In this document: positions 1-9,024 of the stretch, one piece after another | Layout of the letters: each line of letters starts with the position of its first letter | Numbering within the stretch: the stretch's first letter is position 1 | From: Bacillus haikouensis | Lineage (GTDB): Bacteria; Bacillota; Bacilli; Bacillales; Bacillaceae_B | Length of the DNA: 33,121 nt | Direction of reading: 5' to 3' | Assembly: GCF_013179555.1 (NCBI RefSeq) | Contig: NZ_JABMCR010000012.1 | Location: 1 to 33,121, forward strand | The notes under the pieces: model-generated | Databases searched by the model: none | What the model was told of the DNA's origin: nothing | What the model saw: only the letters and a program-made list of their open reading frames with translations | Translations under genes and position numbers: made by a program

Positions 1-655
1 CCGGAGTATCTGCCACTAATCCATTATCAATGTCAATCAGTTCGACATGGCGGGTTGTGTGCTTCCCCCTTCCTAAATGAGAGGAAATCATAGCTGTTTT
101 CAGATCCAGTTCGGGGTTGATTACGTTCAATAAACTTGATTTGCCCACTCCGGACTGACCGGCAAATACGGAGGTTTTCGCTTTCATGAAAGGGAATAAT
201 TCCTCAATTCCCTGCTCTGTCTTGGATGATGTCGCGACGACTTCATAGCCAAATGACCTGTAGTGTCCCACATATGCTTCAATCTCAGCTACTTCATGGG
301 TTTGAAGCAAATCCATTTTTGTAATGCAGATGAGCGGTTCGATTCGCTTACTTTCCACCAATACGAGAAAACGGTCTAATAACGCGGTGCTGAAATCAGG
401 TTCACGCGCGGAAAAAACTAAAATAGCCTGATCAACATTCGCGATTGGCGGGCGCACCAGTTCATTTTTTCGTTCAAATACTTTAAGGATATAGCCATCT
501 GTTTCGTTTTCTGCCTGGAATTCCACGTAATCGCCAACAAGGGGATTCACTTTATTCTTTCTGAACACCCCTCTGCCTCGGCATTGAGTGACCTTCCCAT
601 CAGATAGAACATAATAAAATCCACTTAATGCTTTGATAATTTTCCCTTCTGCCAT
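1..655 (-). CDS. rsgA: Ribosome small subunit-dependent GTPase RsgA, 5' part (cut by the window edge)
   Basis: RsgA (CpgA/YloQ) is a circularly permuted GTPase that checks late 30S subunit maturation. About 218 codons are visible and the frame is still open at base 1. The protein starts MPEGKIIKALSGFYYVLSDG, followed by an OB-fold region (CRGRGVFRKNK, PLVGDYVEF). The G-motifs come in permuted order: ITKMD (G4), SSK (G5), then the P-loop GQSGVGKSSLLN (G1) and ADTP (start of G3) at the edge. HLGRGKHTTRH between G1 and G3 is typical of the family. The start ATG (655-653) has AGGAGG 6 bases upstream. The C-terminal zinc domain lies outside the window. A hairpin terminator separates it from prkC, but the same-strand prkC-rsgA order is the normal Bacillus one. 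The identification is secure from motifs and order. Confidence 0.96.
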   Translation of the reverse strand, partial: MAEGKIIKALSGFYYVLSDGKVTQCRGRGVFRKNKVNPLVGDYVEFQAENETDGYILKVFERKNELVRPPIANVDQAILVFSAREPDFSTALLDRFLVLVESKRIEPLICITKMDLLQTHEVAEIEAYVGHYRSFGYEVVATSSKTEQGIEELFPFMKAKTSVFAGQSGVGKSSLLNVINPELDLKTAMISSHLGRGKHTTRHVELIDIDNGLVADTP

Positions 656-703
656 TCGGGACCTCCTATTCGATCAATAAACATTCTTATATGTATTCAT
701 TCA

Positions 704-714
704 ATTATATAGCA
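704..714 (-). promoter_or_regulatory. Candidate -10 region for rsgA
   Basis: Reading the minus strand, TGCTATATAAT lies about 50 bases upstream of the rsgA start and just after the prkC-side hairpin. It contains a perfect TATAAT and, in an alternative register, an extended -10 (TGC plus TATATA). I see no convincing -35 box and the surroundings are very AT-rich, so this is only a candidate. It would explain how rsgA is transcribed despite the terminator in front of it. Confidence 0.3.
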
Positions 715-733
715 TATTTTTATTATAAAGGAA

Positions 734-782
734 AATAAGAGGACTGTCCCCCCAGGATATCAGAAGCCTGAGGTACAGTCCC
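734..782 (-). terminator. Hairpin terminator after prkC
   Basis: On the minus strand, GGACTGT pairs with ACAGTCC and CAGG with CCTG, with a short C/G-rich middle and a loop of about 10 bases. The tract TCTTATTTTCC follows. It lies 10 to 58 bases beyond the prkC stop, so it is placed to end the prpC-prkC transcript before rsgA. Confidence 0.6.
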
Positions 783-791
783 TTCCATTCT

Positions 792-2798
792 TTATTCTTC
801 GTCTTTAGGATACTCTGCAGTACCGGATTTATACTCTTTTCCATCGACCACTATCTTGTATTTACCTTGCTGCCCCTGTTCCAGAAGGAAATTCAAGGTG
901 AATTTCGTATCTTCAGTAATGCCAGTCTTCTCTTCACTATCTTCAAACGTACTATCTTTATCTTCGAGGAAAATTTCTACTATTTGAGGAGTCGTACCAT
1001 CCCCTTCATATGGGACAGTGATTTCTAAATGAACTTCCTTTTCTTTTACAGGCTCCGGTCCCTTTGACATTACGACATAGACAGTGTCTCCTTCGTATGT
1101 CGGGGTGCCTGGTTTTGTCCCTTGAGAGATAACATGTCCTTCAGATACCTCTTCCGAATACTGTTCTTCCGAGGTAACGATGGAAATACCGCGAGAATTT
1201 GCATAATCATCGAGTACCTTTTGACTCATGTCTCTAAGGTCAAGCAATTCAAAAGAGGATGGTCCGGTACTTACGGTAAGTGTAATGGTCGTTTCACTGG
1301 CAATAACTTCATCACCGGGTGAAGGGTCCTGCTCGATGACTGTTCCCTCTTCTTCTTCGGTTGATGGTTCCTCTTCTTTCTTGACTGTAAAGCCCTGTTC
1401 TTCGAGACTGGAAGCAACCTCTTCATAGTCTTTTCCTTTGAAATCCTCCACTTCTACCTTTTCCCTGCCCGTACTGACGTAAAGATCAATTGACGACCCT
1501 TCATTCGCCATGCGCCCTGCCTTAGGATTTGTTTTGATTACTTCTCCCTCGGGTACGGTATCGCTGGTCTGCTCTTTTGTTTCACCTACTGCAAACCCTT
1601 CCGACACAATGATGGAAACTGCCTCGGTCGGTTCCTTCCCTGCTACATCCGGTACTTTTATCTCCTTTGGTCCCAGTAATTCAGGAAGGACCGTTATAGC
1701 TGCAACTCCCAATATAATAATTAGAAAGAACAGGCTGATAATCAGGACAGGCCATTTTCTCTTTTTGTTTTTCTTCTTGGATTTGTCCTTCTTTCCTTTT
1801 GCAGGTTTGGTTTTCTTGGCAGCTTTGACCGGTTCCGCATGCTTCGTATCCGGACTTGATTGGGTATGGATGATGGTATCGTCCAGATTTGAAGAACCTT
1901 TATCATCCGTTATGACGGGGATTGCCTTTGTGGCTTCATCATCCATCGGAACGGAAAACTTCGGTTCATCCAACCGTTCGGGATCGAGTGCTGTTGTTAA
2001 GTCATCGTCCATTTCTTCCAGGTTTTCATACCTCCTGAAAGGATCTTTGGCAGTGGCTTTCAGGACAATATTCTCTACACTTTGTGGAATGTCGGGGTTC
2101 CACCTTCTCAAAGATGGGGTTTCTGACTGCAAGTGCTTCAAAGCGATTGAAACAGCAGATTCCCCTGAAAATGGCAGGCGCCCTGTCAATAATTCAAACA
2201 TCACGATGCCTAGAGAATAAATATCTGACTTTTTCGTTGCCATTCCGCCCCTTGCCTGCTCTGGTGAAAGATAATGCACAGAGCCCAGTACAGAATTTGT
2301 CTGGGTGATTGAGGTAGCGCTAAGTGCCATGGCAATTCCGAAATCGGTAATTTTCACATTGCCTTCATCATCAACCAGGATATTATGAGGCTTGATATCA
2401 CGGTGCACGATGTGGTTTTGGTGAGCATGTGAGATTGCCAAGGTCAATTGTTTCATAATATCCAGCGCTTTGTCGACACCGACTGGCGAGTGCTGCTGTA
2501 TGTATTGTTTCAAGGTCATGCCCTGCACATATTCCATTACGATGTAATAGAGATCGTCCTCTTCCCCTACATCATAGATGCTGACGATATTTGGGTGAAC
2601 CAGGCTGGTAGCAGATTGCGCTTCCCGTTGAAATCGTTTTATAAATTCTTCTTCATTTGCAAAATCCATCCGGAGCATTTTAATGGCCACTTCACGGTCA
2701 AGAATCATGTCGTGTGCTAAATAAACATTGGCCATGCCTCCGCCGCCGATCAGTTTAATGATTCTATATCGGCCACTGATGCGCTTTCCATTCATCAT
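792..2798 (-). CDS. prkC: PASTA-domain Ser/Thr protein kinase PrkC
   Basis: Membrane-bound eukaryotic-type kinase that senses muropeptides or lipid II through extracellular PASTA domains. In Bacillus it controls germination and envelope homeostasis. The 668-residue protein has a kinase domain at about residues 1-270: glycine loop IGGGGMANVY (17-26), ATP lysine K40 in VAIK, catalytic HRDIKPHN (about 132-139), DFG, and activation loop GSVHYLSPEQARGG. A very basic juxtamembrane stretch (KGKKDKSKKKNKKRK) precedes one membrane segment at about 350-372. Three PASTA repeats follow, then a C-terminal Ig-like domain ending YPKDEE, as in B. subtilis PrkC. The first of two adjacent ATGs puts the ATP lysine at position 40, as in B. 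subtilis. It lies 6 bases after the prpC stop, giving the usual kinase-phosphatase pair. Confidence 0.97.
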   Translation of the reverse strand: MMNGKRISGRYRIIKLIGGGGMANVYLAHDMILDREVAIKMLRMDFANEEEFIKRFQREAQSATSLVHPNIVSIYDVGEEDDLYYIVMEYVQGMTLKQYIQQHSPVGVDKALDIMKQLTLAISHAHQNHIVHRDIKPHNILVDDEGNVKITDFGIAMALSATSITQTNSVLGSVHYLSPEQARGGMATKKSDIYSLGIVMFELLTGRLPFSGESAVSIALKHLQSETPSLRRWNPDIPQSVENIVLKATAKDPFRRYENLEEMDDDLTTALDPERLDEPKFSVPMDDEATKAIPVITDDKGSSNLDDTIIHTQSSPDTKHAEPVKAAKKTKPAKGKKDKSKKKNKKRKWPVLIISLFFLIIILGVAAITVLPELLGPKEIKVPDVAGKEPTEAVSIIVSEGFAVGETKEQTSDTVPEGEVIKTNPKAGRMANEGSSIDLYVSTGREKVEVEDFKGKDYEEVASSLEEQGFTVKKEEEPSTEEEEGTVIEQDPSPGDEVIASETTITLTVSTGPSSFELLDLRDMSQKVLDDYANSRGISIVTSEEQYSEEVSEGHVISQGTKPGTPTYEGDTVYVVMSKGPEPVKEKEVHLEITVPYEGDGTTPQIVEIFLEDKDSTFEDSEEKTGITEDTKFTLNFLLEQGQQGKYKIVVDGKEYKSGTAEYPKDEE

Positions 2799-2804
2799 GT
2801 ACTA

Positions 2805-3554
2805 TCACCCGCTTTCCGTTTCAGCGGCATACTCGACTATAAGGACGGTAATATTATCTTCCCCGCCGTAATCGTTAGCCAAATGAACGAGCTTCTCGGC
2901 TTTATTCCCGAGAGAGTCATCATTTGATAAGACCTCTTTCATTTCTTGTTCTGAAACTTTATTCGATAATCCATCAGAGCATAGAAGCAGCACATCATCA
3001 TCTTCGAACATAATCGTCTTGATGTCCATCGAAATCGTCGTTTCTGTTCCGATCGCCCTCAAAATCACATTCTTCCTTGGATGGTGTTCTGCATCTTCTT
3101 TAGAGATTTCGCCGCTTCTTACAAGTTCGTTCACTAAAGTATGGTCCTCTGTAAGCTGGTGAAACCCGTTTTCATTTAATATATAGCCCCTGCTGTCCCC
3201 TATGTTTACGATTGTGGCAAACAGCGATGTACAGATTGCTCCAACCAGCGTAGTGCCCATTCCTTCACATTCTGTATGGGATTGAGAATAACTATAAACT
3301 TCTTGGTTCACTTCGTTAATAGTCGTTTTTAACCAATTTTCAGCCTGGTCCGCAGTCTGGAATTGGTCCGTTTTTTCCCACTTATCCTTCAAAATGGAAA
3401 TCGCCAATGTACTTGCAACATCCCCTGCACGATGTCCACCCATCCCATCAGCTACAACTGCAAGATAGTCTTCATGAGAATTCTTGAATACACCGACACT
3501 ATCTTCGTTGAGTTGACGCACTTTCCCTTTATCCGTATAATACACAGTTTTCAC
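2805..3554 (-). CDS. prpC: PP2C-family protein phosphatase PrpC (Stp)
   Basis: Mn2+/Mg2+-dependent phosphatase that removes phosphate from PrkC and its substrates. The 249 residues carry the PP2C metal motifs: VVADGMGGH near residue 35, GMGTT, GDSRGY, LLCSDGLSNKV and GGEDNIT. Length and motifs match the bacterial Stp/PrpC family. The start is GTG (3554-3552), preceded by AGAGGTGA about 6 bases away. No upstream in-frame ATG gives a better start. It is followed closely by prkC, and the two are surely co-transcribed. Upstream it is separated from rsmB by 251 bases; in B. subtilis that place holds rlmN and the genes are tightly packed. The stop of a 19-codon upstream ORF lies inside the ribosome site. 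Confidence 0.96.
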   Translation of the reverse strand: MKTVYYTDKGKVRQLNEDSVGVFKNSHEDYLAVVADGMGGHRAGDVASTLAISILKDKWEKTDQFQTADQAENWLKTTINEVNQEVYSYSQSHTECEGMGTTLVGAICTSLFATIVNIGDSRGYILNENGFHQLTEDHTLVNELVRSGEISKEDAEHHPRKNVILRAIGTETTISMDIKTIMFEDDDVLLLCSDGLSNKVSEQEMKEVLSNDDSLGNKAEKLVHLANDYGGEDNITVLIVEYAAETESG

Positions 3555-3559
3555 TTAGG

Positions 3560-3619
3560 TCACCTCTTCTCTTCATTCGCTCCCCTATGTTGAGCTCCAT
3601 CATGCCTTATGCCATCCAT
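3560..3619 (-). other. 19-codon ORF upstream of prpC; possible rlmN tail remnant or leader peptide
   Basis: On the minus strand, ATG at 3619 opens a 19-codon frame, MDGIRHDGAQHRGANEEKR, that stops at TGA 3560-3562 inside the prpC ribosome site. GGAAG lies a few bases before the ATG. The gene rlmN is expected here, and its product usually ends in a short basic, polar tail after a CGQLRA motif. The GAQHRGANEEKR part faintly resembles such a tail. It could equally be a short translated leader coupled to prpC, or chance. Confidence 0.25.
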
Positions 3620-3805
3620 TTACTCTTCCTTGGTTCAAAAGCATCAACGTAATCATAATGGCAAAGGGGTGTGGAACAAAAATACATTCTTCCTATTACA
3701 AAGATAACGTGCTTCTAGTACATGTACGACTTAAATCGAGCATTTTCCTGCTTGCAAAATACAAAATCATTCATTTTACGCTATTTTCCATGGGAAGGGG
3801 GGACA

Positions 3806-5143
3806 TTAGCTCTTCTTAATGAAACAGGAAATATAAAATCCGTCTCCGCCGAAATCCTGTGGAAACACTTGCAGTTCATTTCCTTCAATAAAAGGCTGTA
3901 CTGTTTCAGGTAGCTTCTTTAAATGATATGGTTCAAAGTCAGGGTGGTCACTTAAGAAAGAACGCACTGTACCTTCATTTTCATTCTTATCAACTGTACA
4001 GGTACTGTATACTAAAATTCCACCTTTTTGCAGCAGCGGTGCAACTGCCGATAAGATGTCGAGCTGTATTTTTTGAAGAGAGTGCAGATCCTTTTCTTTT
4101 TTAGCGTATTTAATATCTGGTTTTCTTCTTAGAACACCAAATCCGGAGCAGGGGGCATCGACAAGAATGCGATCGAAGCTTTCCCTCTCGAATTTATCAC
4201 CGGCTTTTCTGCTGTCCAGAGGGGAAGTAAAGATATTCGAAAGACCTAAACGGGAGGCGTTTTCTTCAATCAACTTGACTTTATGCTTATGCAAATCCAA
4301 TGCATGGACCTCGCCAGTTCCTCCAAGCAGTTCAGCAATATGGGTTGATTTGCCTCCAGGGGCAGCGCATGCATCCAATATCTTCATATTCTTTTTCAAT
4401 TCGAGAGCATGTGCAACCAGCATGGAGCTTTCATCCTGAATGGTTAATTCGCCATTGCGATAGGCATCCGTCTTCACCAGATTCCCTCTCAATGTATGAA
4501 CCGCCTCTTCCGTAACAGGACTAGCTTTCACTTCTACTCCTATGTCGCTTAATTTATGTATAAGTTCCTCTCTCGTCAACTTAGTTGTATTCACGCGTGC
4601 TGTTTGTTTCGGAGCGACCAGGTTCATCTCGCACATCTCGCGTGTTTTCTCTAATCCGAACTGCTCTTCCCAGCGTTTCACCAGCCAGAAGGGATGACTT
4701 GTTTCTAGTGAAACTCTTTCAATCGGATCTTCTATCTCTTCCAATGAAGGGAGGCCTTTTCTCTGGATTGAGCGAAGCACGCCATTTACCAGTCCCGAAA
4801 TCCCTTTATGTCCTCTTTTTTTGGCTATTTCCACCGCTTCATGTAATACCGCTCTATCAGGAATCCGGTCCAGGTAGACGAGCTGATAAAGAGACAATCT
4901 TAATAAGTGGCGCACCCAGTCATCCAGCTTTCCCTTTAAGAAGGGAGCAAGAAAATAGTCCAATGTCAGTTTTCTCTGTATGGTTCCATAGGTAAGTTCG
5001 GTCAAGAGACCTATGTCTTTTGAGGGAAGCTCATTCTTTTCAATGACGGAATTCAACAGAAGATTGCTATACGATTGATTCTTCTCGACTGCTTCAATGA
5101 CATCCAGTGCTGCTTCCCTCACGCTTTTCTTTTTTTTACTCAT
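3806..5143 (-). CDS. rsmB: 16S rRNA m5C967 methyltransferase RsmB
   Basis: Transfers methyl from S-adenosylmethionine to C5 of 16S rRNA C967. The 445 residues comprise an N-terminal NusB-like RNA-binding domain (about 1-130), a linker region, and a Rossmann-fold methyltransferase domain. The SAM motif is DACAAPGGKSTHIAEL. Both RsmB cysteines are visible: in DAPCSGFGVLRRKPDI, and in VYSTCTVDKNENE. The size matches the Bacillus protein (Sun/YloM, about 447). The start ATG has AGGAG 6 bases upstream and lies one base after the fmt stop, so it is translated as part of the def-fmt-rsmB operon. The usual next gene, rlmN, is missing. Confidence 0.96.
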   Translation of the reverse strand: MSKKKKSVREAALDVIEAVEKNQSYSNLLLNSVIEKNELPSKDIGLLTELTYGTIQRKLTLDYFLAPFLKGKLDDWVRHLLRLSLYQLVYLDRIPDRAVLHEAVEIAKKRGHKGISGLVNGVLRSIQRKGLPSLEEIEDPIERVSLETSHPFWLVKRWEEQFGLEKTREMCEMNLVAPKQTARVNTTKLTREELIHKLSDIGVEVKASPVTEEAVHTLRGNLVKTDAYRNGELTIQDESSMLVAHALELKKNMKILDACAAPGGKSTHIAELLGGTGEVHALDLHKHKVKLIEENASRLGLSNIFTSPLDSRKAGDKFERESFDRILVDAPCSGFGVLRRKPDIKYAKKEKDLHSLQKIQLDILSAVAPLLQKGGILVYSTCTVDKNENEGTVRSFLSDHPDFEPYHLKKLPETVQPFIEGNELQVFPQDFGGDGFYISCFIKKS

Positions 5144-5144
5144 C

Positions 5145-6089
5145 TTATTCTCCTAACTTCATTCCTTCTTCTATATGCGCACCTGCTCCGCGAAGGTAGT
5201 CCACAGCGCTCATTCTTTTCTTTCCCGAAGGCTGTAAGTCTGTTATTTTTATTGCTACTTCATTGCCGGTTGACACGACGAAACCATCCTTTTGCACTTC
5301 AATAATCTCACCGGGAACCAGAGATTTACTGCTGGTTGTTTTCTCTCCCCACCATACCTTCATAACCGCACCGGCCAATGTGGTATAGGCTACCGGCCAA
5401 GGGTGCATTCCCCTGATATGATTATAGATTTCTTCGCCGTTTTTCGTCCAGTCGATCTTTTCTTGTTCTCTTTTGATATTCCTAGCGAAAGTCGCTTTAG
5501 AGTCATCTTGCTTTAATGGATCCAGTTTACCTTTCAACAAGTCGGGTAATGTGTCAATCAACAGTTTTGAGCCTGCTGCACTCAGTTTGTCGTGAAGTGT
5601 TCCAACGTGGTCTGTTTCTTCGATCCCCACCTCAACCTGGCTGATCATATCACCTGCATCAAGCCGTTCTACCATATACATGATGGTTACCCCTGTTTTT
5701 TTCTTTCCTTGAATAATAGAGTAGTGAATCGGTGCTCCGCCTCTTAATTCCGGGAGTAATGATGCGTGAACGTTTATACACCCATAAGCAGGTGCATCCA
5801 GTAATTCTTTCGGAAGGATCTGCCCGAACGCTGCCGTGACGATAAGGTCCGGGTTCAGGGCCAATATTTCATTCAGGTCCTCTTCATTCCTGATTTTCTC
5901 AGGCTGATAAACAGGGATACCATGCTTCATCGCCTCTGCTTTGACAGGGGGCGGTGTCAGTACTCGTTTCCTCCCCACTGGCCGGTCAGGCTGGGTCACA
6001 ACCGCAATCACATCATATTCAGCGTGCAGGAGTGATTGTAACACAGGCACTGAAAAATCAGGTGTTCCCATAAAAACGATCTTTGTCAT
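5145..6089 (-). CDS. fmt: Methionyl-tRNA formyltransferase
   Basis: Formylates initiator Met-tRNA using 10-formyl-tetrahydrofolate. The 314 residues begin [14 protein letters not shown], the typical Fmt N-terminus. The active-site region [20 protein letters not shown] contains the catalytic Asn/His and the SLLP signature, and the downstream Asp is in [10 protein letters not shown]-terminal OB-like tRNA-binding domain occupies about the last 100 residues. Its ATG overlaps the def stop by one base (TAATG), so formyl addition and removal are encoded together. Confidence 0.97.
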   Translation of the reverse strand: MTKIVFMGTPDFSVPVLQSLLHAEYDVIAVVTQPDRPVGRKRVLTPPPVKAEAMKHGIPVYQPEKIRNEEDLNEILALNPDLIVTAAFGQILPKELLDAPAYGCINVHASLLPELRGGAPIHYSIIQGKKKTGVTIMYMVERLDAGDMISQVEVGIEETDHVGTLHDKLSAAGSKLLIDTLPDLLKGKLDPLKQDDSKATFARNIKREQEKIDWTKNGEEIYNHIRGMHPWPVAYTTLAGAVMKVWWGEKTTSSKSLVPGEIIEVQKDGFVVSTGNEVAIKITDLQPSGKKRMSAVDYLRGAGAHIEEGMKLGE

Positions 6090-6571
6090 TAAACTTCATA
6101 CCCTTCTAAATCTTCTTCGGTTATCAATTTTTCTATTTTCGATGTAAACAGGATTCCATGTAAATGATCTATTTCATGCTGGATGGCACGTGCCATAAAA
6201 CCTTTGGCCTGAAACTCCACCAACTTTCCTTTTCTGTTATAAGTCCGGACTTTTATAGAAGATGATCTTGTAACCTCCCCGTACAATCCCGGAAAGCTCA
6301 GGCAGCCTTCGAGATCCGAATCGGTTCCGTTTTCTTCGATAATTTCTGGATTGATCAGTTCGATTGTGCCGGTTTCATCACCGATATCAACGATGGCTAC
6401 CTGAAGGTCCACTCCTATTTGCGGTGCAGCCAAACCTACACCATCCGCTTCAATCATCGTGTCATACATATTGTTAAGCAATTTTTTTAGTTTTTTATCA
6501 AATTCAGTCACTTTTTCGCATTCTTTTTCCAGGATCGGATCAGGATGCTTTACAATTGGTAGAATAGACAT
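6089..6571 (-). CDS. def: Peptide deformylase
   Basis: Metal-dependent hydrolase that removes the N-formyl group from nascent proteins. The 160 residues carry all three family motifs: [10 protein letters not shown] (about 44-53), EGCLSFP (metal-binding Cys) and QHEIDHLHG (two metal-binding His plus catalytic Glu). The short length and motif spacing fit the type 1 DefA form that B. subtilis also keeps beside fmt. The ribosome site GAGGG precedes the ATG by 5 bases. It lies 26 bases downstream of priA. Confidence 0.97.
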   Translation of the reverse strand: MSILPIVKHPDPILEKECEKVTEFDKKLKKLLNNMYDTMIEADGVGLAAPQIGVDLQVAIVDIGDETGTIELINPEIIEENGTDSDLEGCLSFPGLYGEVTRSSSIKVRTYNRKGKLVEFQAKGFMARAIQHEIDHLHGILFTSKIEKLITEEDLEGYEV

Positions 6572-6597
6572 TTATACCCTCATCTTTCTATATAACT

Positions 6598-9024
6598 TTA
6601 CATCATCATATAAGGATTCACATCAATCGAGATAGATAATCCCCCAGATGCATATTGTTGTTGAAATTGATCTAACACAGTTTTCAGTGTGCCTGTAAGA
6701 TTCGGTTCCCGCTTGTATTTTATCAAACATTGGTAACGATATCTATTTTTTATCCGGGGAATCGGAGAAGCAGCCGGTCCGAGAATAATGGTGGATTCCG
6801 ACAGTCGTGAACGTATAAAGCCAGATAATTTCTCAGCGATATCCACGACCTTCATCAAATCTTCATGGCTAAGCGTGATCAAGGTGATGAAATAAAATGG
6901 CGGATAAGCCCCCATTTTTCTCATCATCATTTCCTGCAAATAAAATCGATCATAATCATGTTCGGATGCCAATCCGATTGAATAATGCTCCGGTGTATAC
7001 GTTTGAATGACCACTTCACCGGGAAGTGAGTGCCTTCCCGCCCTGCCGCTTACCTGGGTCAAGAGCTGAAAGGTTTTTTCAGCTGCCCGGAAGTCTGGTA
7101 AATGAAGCATGGTATCAGCACTTAATACACCCACCAGTGTAATATTGGGGAAATCCAGCCCTTTTGCAATCATTTGAGTACCGAGCAGGATGTCCGCTTT
7201 TCCTTCACCGAATGCGGTCAATAATTTTTCATGCGATCCCTTCCGGCTGGTTGTATCCACATCCATTCGGATGATCCTTGCACCCGGCAAGAGCTTATTC
7301 AATTCCTCTTCCACCTTCTGTGTGCCGGTTCCAAAATACCGGATATGTTCACTCGTGCATTCCGGGCATGCAGTTGGTACACTTTCTTCATAACCGCAGT
7401 AATGACATTTCATGCCATTCGAAAAGCGATGATACGTAAGAGAAATATCACAATGCGGGCATTGCAGGACGAATCCGCAATCCCTGCACATAATAAAAGA
7501 GGAATGCCCCCTCCTGTTTAAGAATAAAACCGTCTGTTCCCCTTTCTCCAATCTGTCTTGAAGATTGTCAAAAAGTTCTTGGGAGAACATCGAACGATTT
7601 CCATTTCTTAATTCTTCTCTCATATCAACGATGGATACTTTCGGAAGCTCGCCATCATTCATCCTTTTACTTAAAGTCAGCAGCTCATAGACACCTTTTG
7701 AAGCACGTGCAAATGATTCCAAAGAGGGGGTGGCGCTTCCAAGGATAACGGGGCATTTATGATCCTCTGCCCTGTGAACTGCTACATCCCTTGCATGATA
7801 GCGCGGATTTTCTTCTTGTTTATAACTCGTTTCGTGTTCTTCATCGATGATAATGATCCCGATATTTTCAAATGGTGCGAAAATAGCAGACCTCGCCCCG
7901 ACAACCACCTTTACTTCTTTCCGTTGGATTTTTCTCCATTCATCATATTTTTCCCCGACCGATAATCCGCTGTGCAGCACAGCGACGTCATCACCAAAGC
8001 GCCCTTTGAAGCGATGGACCATTTGCGGGGTAAGGGAGATCTCAGGGACTAGGACGATCGCTTCCTTCCCTTCCTCCAATACTCGCTGGATGGATTGGAG
8101 ATAAATTTCTGTTTTCCCGCTTCCTGTTACGCCATAAAGAAGAAACGTCTGATGAAGTGAACGGGCTATTTTATCAAGTATGGGCTTGATGGCTTCAGCC
8201 TGCTGATATGTCAAATGCAATGGCGAAGTCTTTTCAAACACTCTGTTCTCATAAGGATCACGGTATACTTCTACATACTTTTCGAGCAGCAGACCTTTAT
8301 TTACCAGTGATTTAATCGTGGAAGCAGTGGTTCCGGCTCCTTCAATGATGTCATTGAGAAGAAATCCGCTTTCTGCCTTTCCATTCCGTGAAATATATTT
8401 AATGACCTCTTTTTGTTTGATTGCCTGGGGAGGAAGCCCCTCCAGGACATGTTCAAGCTGATTTTCGAGGAAATTAGGATGTATTTTTTTTAATTTCTTC
8501 TTATTCCCCTTTGCTTTTACTTTATAAATGACATCAACGTTCCCATTTTTCACTTGCTTCTGAATGAGCGGAAGGAATCCGGCTTCCTCAACCGCCTTCC
8601 AGGAAACTTCGCTCCGTTTTTGGAAAAAGGGTTTTAATCGGATTGGTAATTTTTCCAATTCTGCACATTCTTCCAAACGAAAAATTTTTTCATACTTTGC
8701 TTTCATAGCTGCCGGCAGCATGGCTTGAAATGCCGATATTTTAAAGCATAAGGTTTTATCCGTCAGCCATGCTCCCAATGAGAGTAGTTCTTCATTCAGT
8801 ACCGGGACAAGATCCATAGGTTCAGAGATCTCTTTCAGCTTTGAAACTTCCCCTTTTTCTTTTAGTTCGATCACGAATCCCTGTATTTTTCTTGGTCCAA
8901 AAGGAACTGCCACCCTCATCCCTGGAAAGATGCTGCCAATCCATTTATCGGGTACAAGATAATCATATGTGCGATCAGTCTGCATTGCGGGGACATCAAC
9001 GATGACACTAGCTATGTTTTTCAT
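6598..9024 (-). CDS. priA: Primosomal protein N' (replication restart helicase PriA)
   Basis: Superfamily 2 helicase (3' to 5') that loads the primosome at stalled forks; in Bacillus it works with DnaD, DnaB and DnaI. The 808 residues comprise an N-terminal 3'-end DNA-binding domain (VDVPAMQTDRTYDYLVP), a winged-helix part, the Walker A motif YGVTGSGKTEIY, the Walker B-like IIDEEHE, and a zinc domain with eight cysteines (CRDCGF, CPHC, CHYC, CPEC). The later motifs GTQMIAKGLDFPN and QVSGRAGR follow. Length fits the family (805 in B. subtilis). The start overlaps the end of coaBC by 17 bases, and GAGG lies upstream. Confidence 0.97.
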   Translation of the reverse strand: MKNIASVIVDVPAMQTDRTYDYLVPDKWIGSIFPGMRVAVPFGPRKIQGFVIELKEKGEVSKLKEISEPMDLVPVLNEELLSLGAWLTDKTLCFKISAFQAMLPAAMKAKYEKIFRLEECAELEKLPIRLKPFFQKRSEVSWKAVEEAGFLPLIQKQVKNGNVDVIYKVKAKGNKKKLKKIHPNFLENQLEHVLEGLPPQAIKQKEVIKYISRNGKAESGFLLNDIIEGAGTTASTIKSLVNKGLLLEKYVEVYRDPYENRVFEKTSPLHLTYQQAEAIKPILDKIARSLHQTFLLYGVTGSGKTEIYLQSIQRVLEEGKEAIVLVPEISLTPQMVHRFKGRFGDDVAVLHSGLSVGEKYDEWRKIQRKEVKVVVGARSAIFAPFENIGIIIIDEEHETSYKQEENPRYHARDVAVHRAEDHKCPVILGSATPSLESFARASKGVYELLTLSKRMNDGELPKVSIVDMREELRNGNRSMFSQELFDNLQDRLEKGEQTVLFLNRRGHSSFIMCRDCGFVLQCPHCDISLTYHRFSNGMKCHYCGYEESVPTACPECTSEHIRYFGTGTQKVEEELNKLLPGARIIRMDVDTTSRKGSHEKLLTAFGEGKADILLGTQMIAKGLDFPNITLVGVLSADTMLHLPDFRAAEKTFQLLTQVSGRAGRHSLPGEVVIQTYTPEHYSIGLASEHDYDRFYLQEMMMRKMGAYPPFYFITLITLSHEDLMKVVDIAEKLSGFIRSRLSESTIILGPAASPIPRIKNRYRYQCLIKYKREPNLTGTLKTVLDQFQQQYASGGLSISIDVNPYMMM

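Noticed and set aside
1510-2220. Long plus-strand open frame of 236 codons inside prkC
   Set aside because: It lies antisense to the clearly conserved kinase and PASTA coding sequence, has low-complexity Ser/Phe-rich translation, and has no ribosome site or family motif.
3716-3727. Palindrome GTACATGTAC in the rsmB-prpC gap
   Set aside because: A 10-base palindrome is expected by chance at this scale, and no promoter can be placed next to it.
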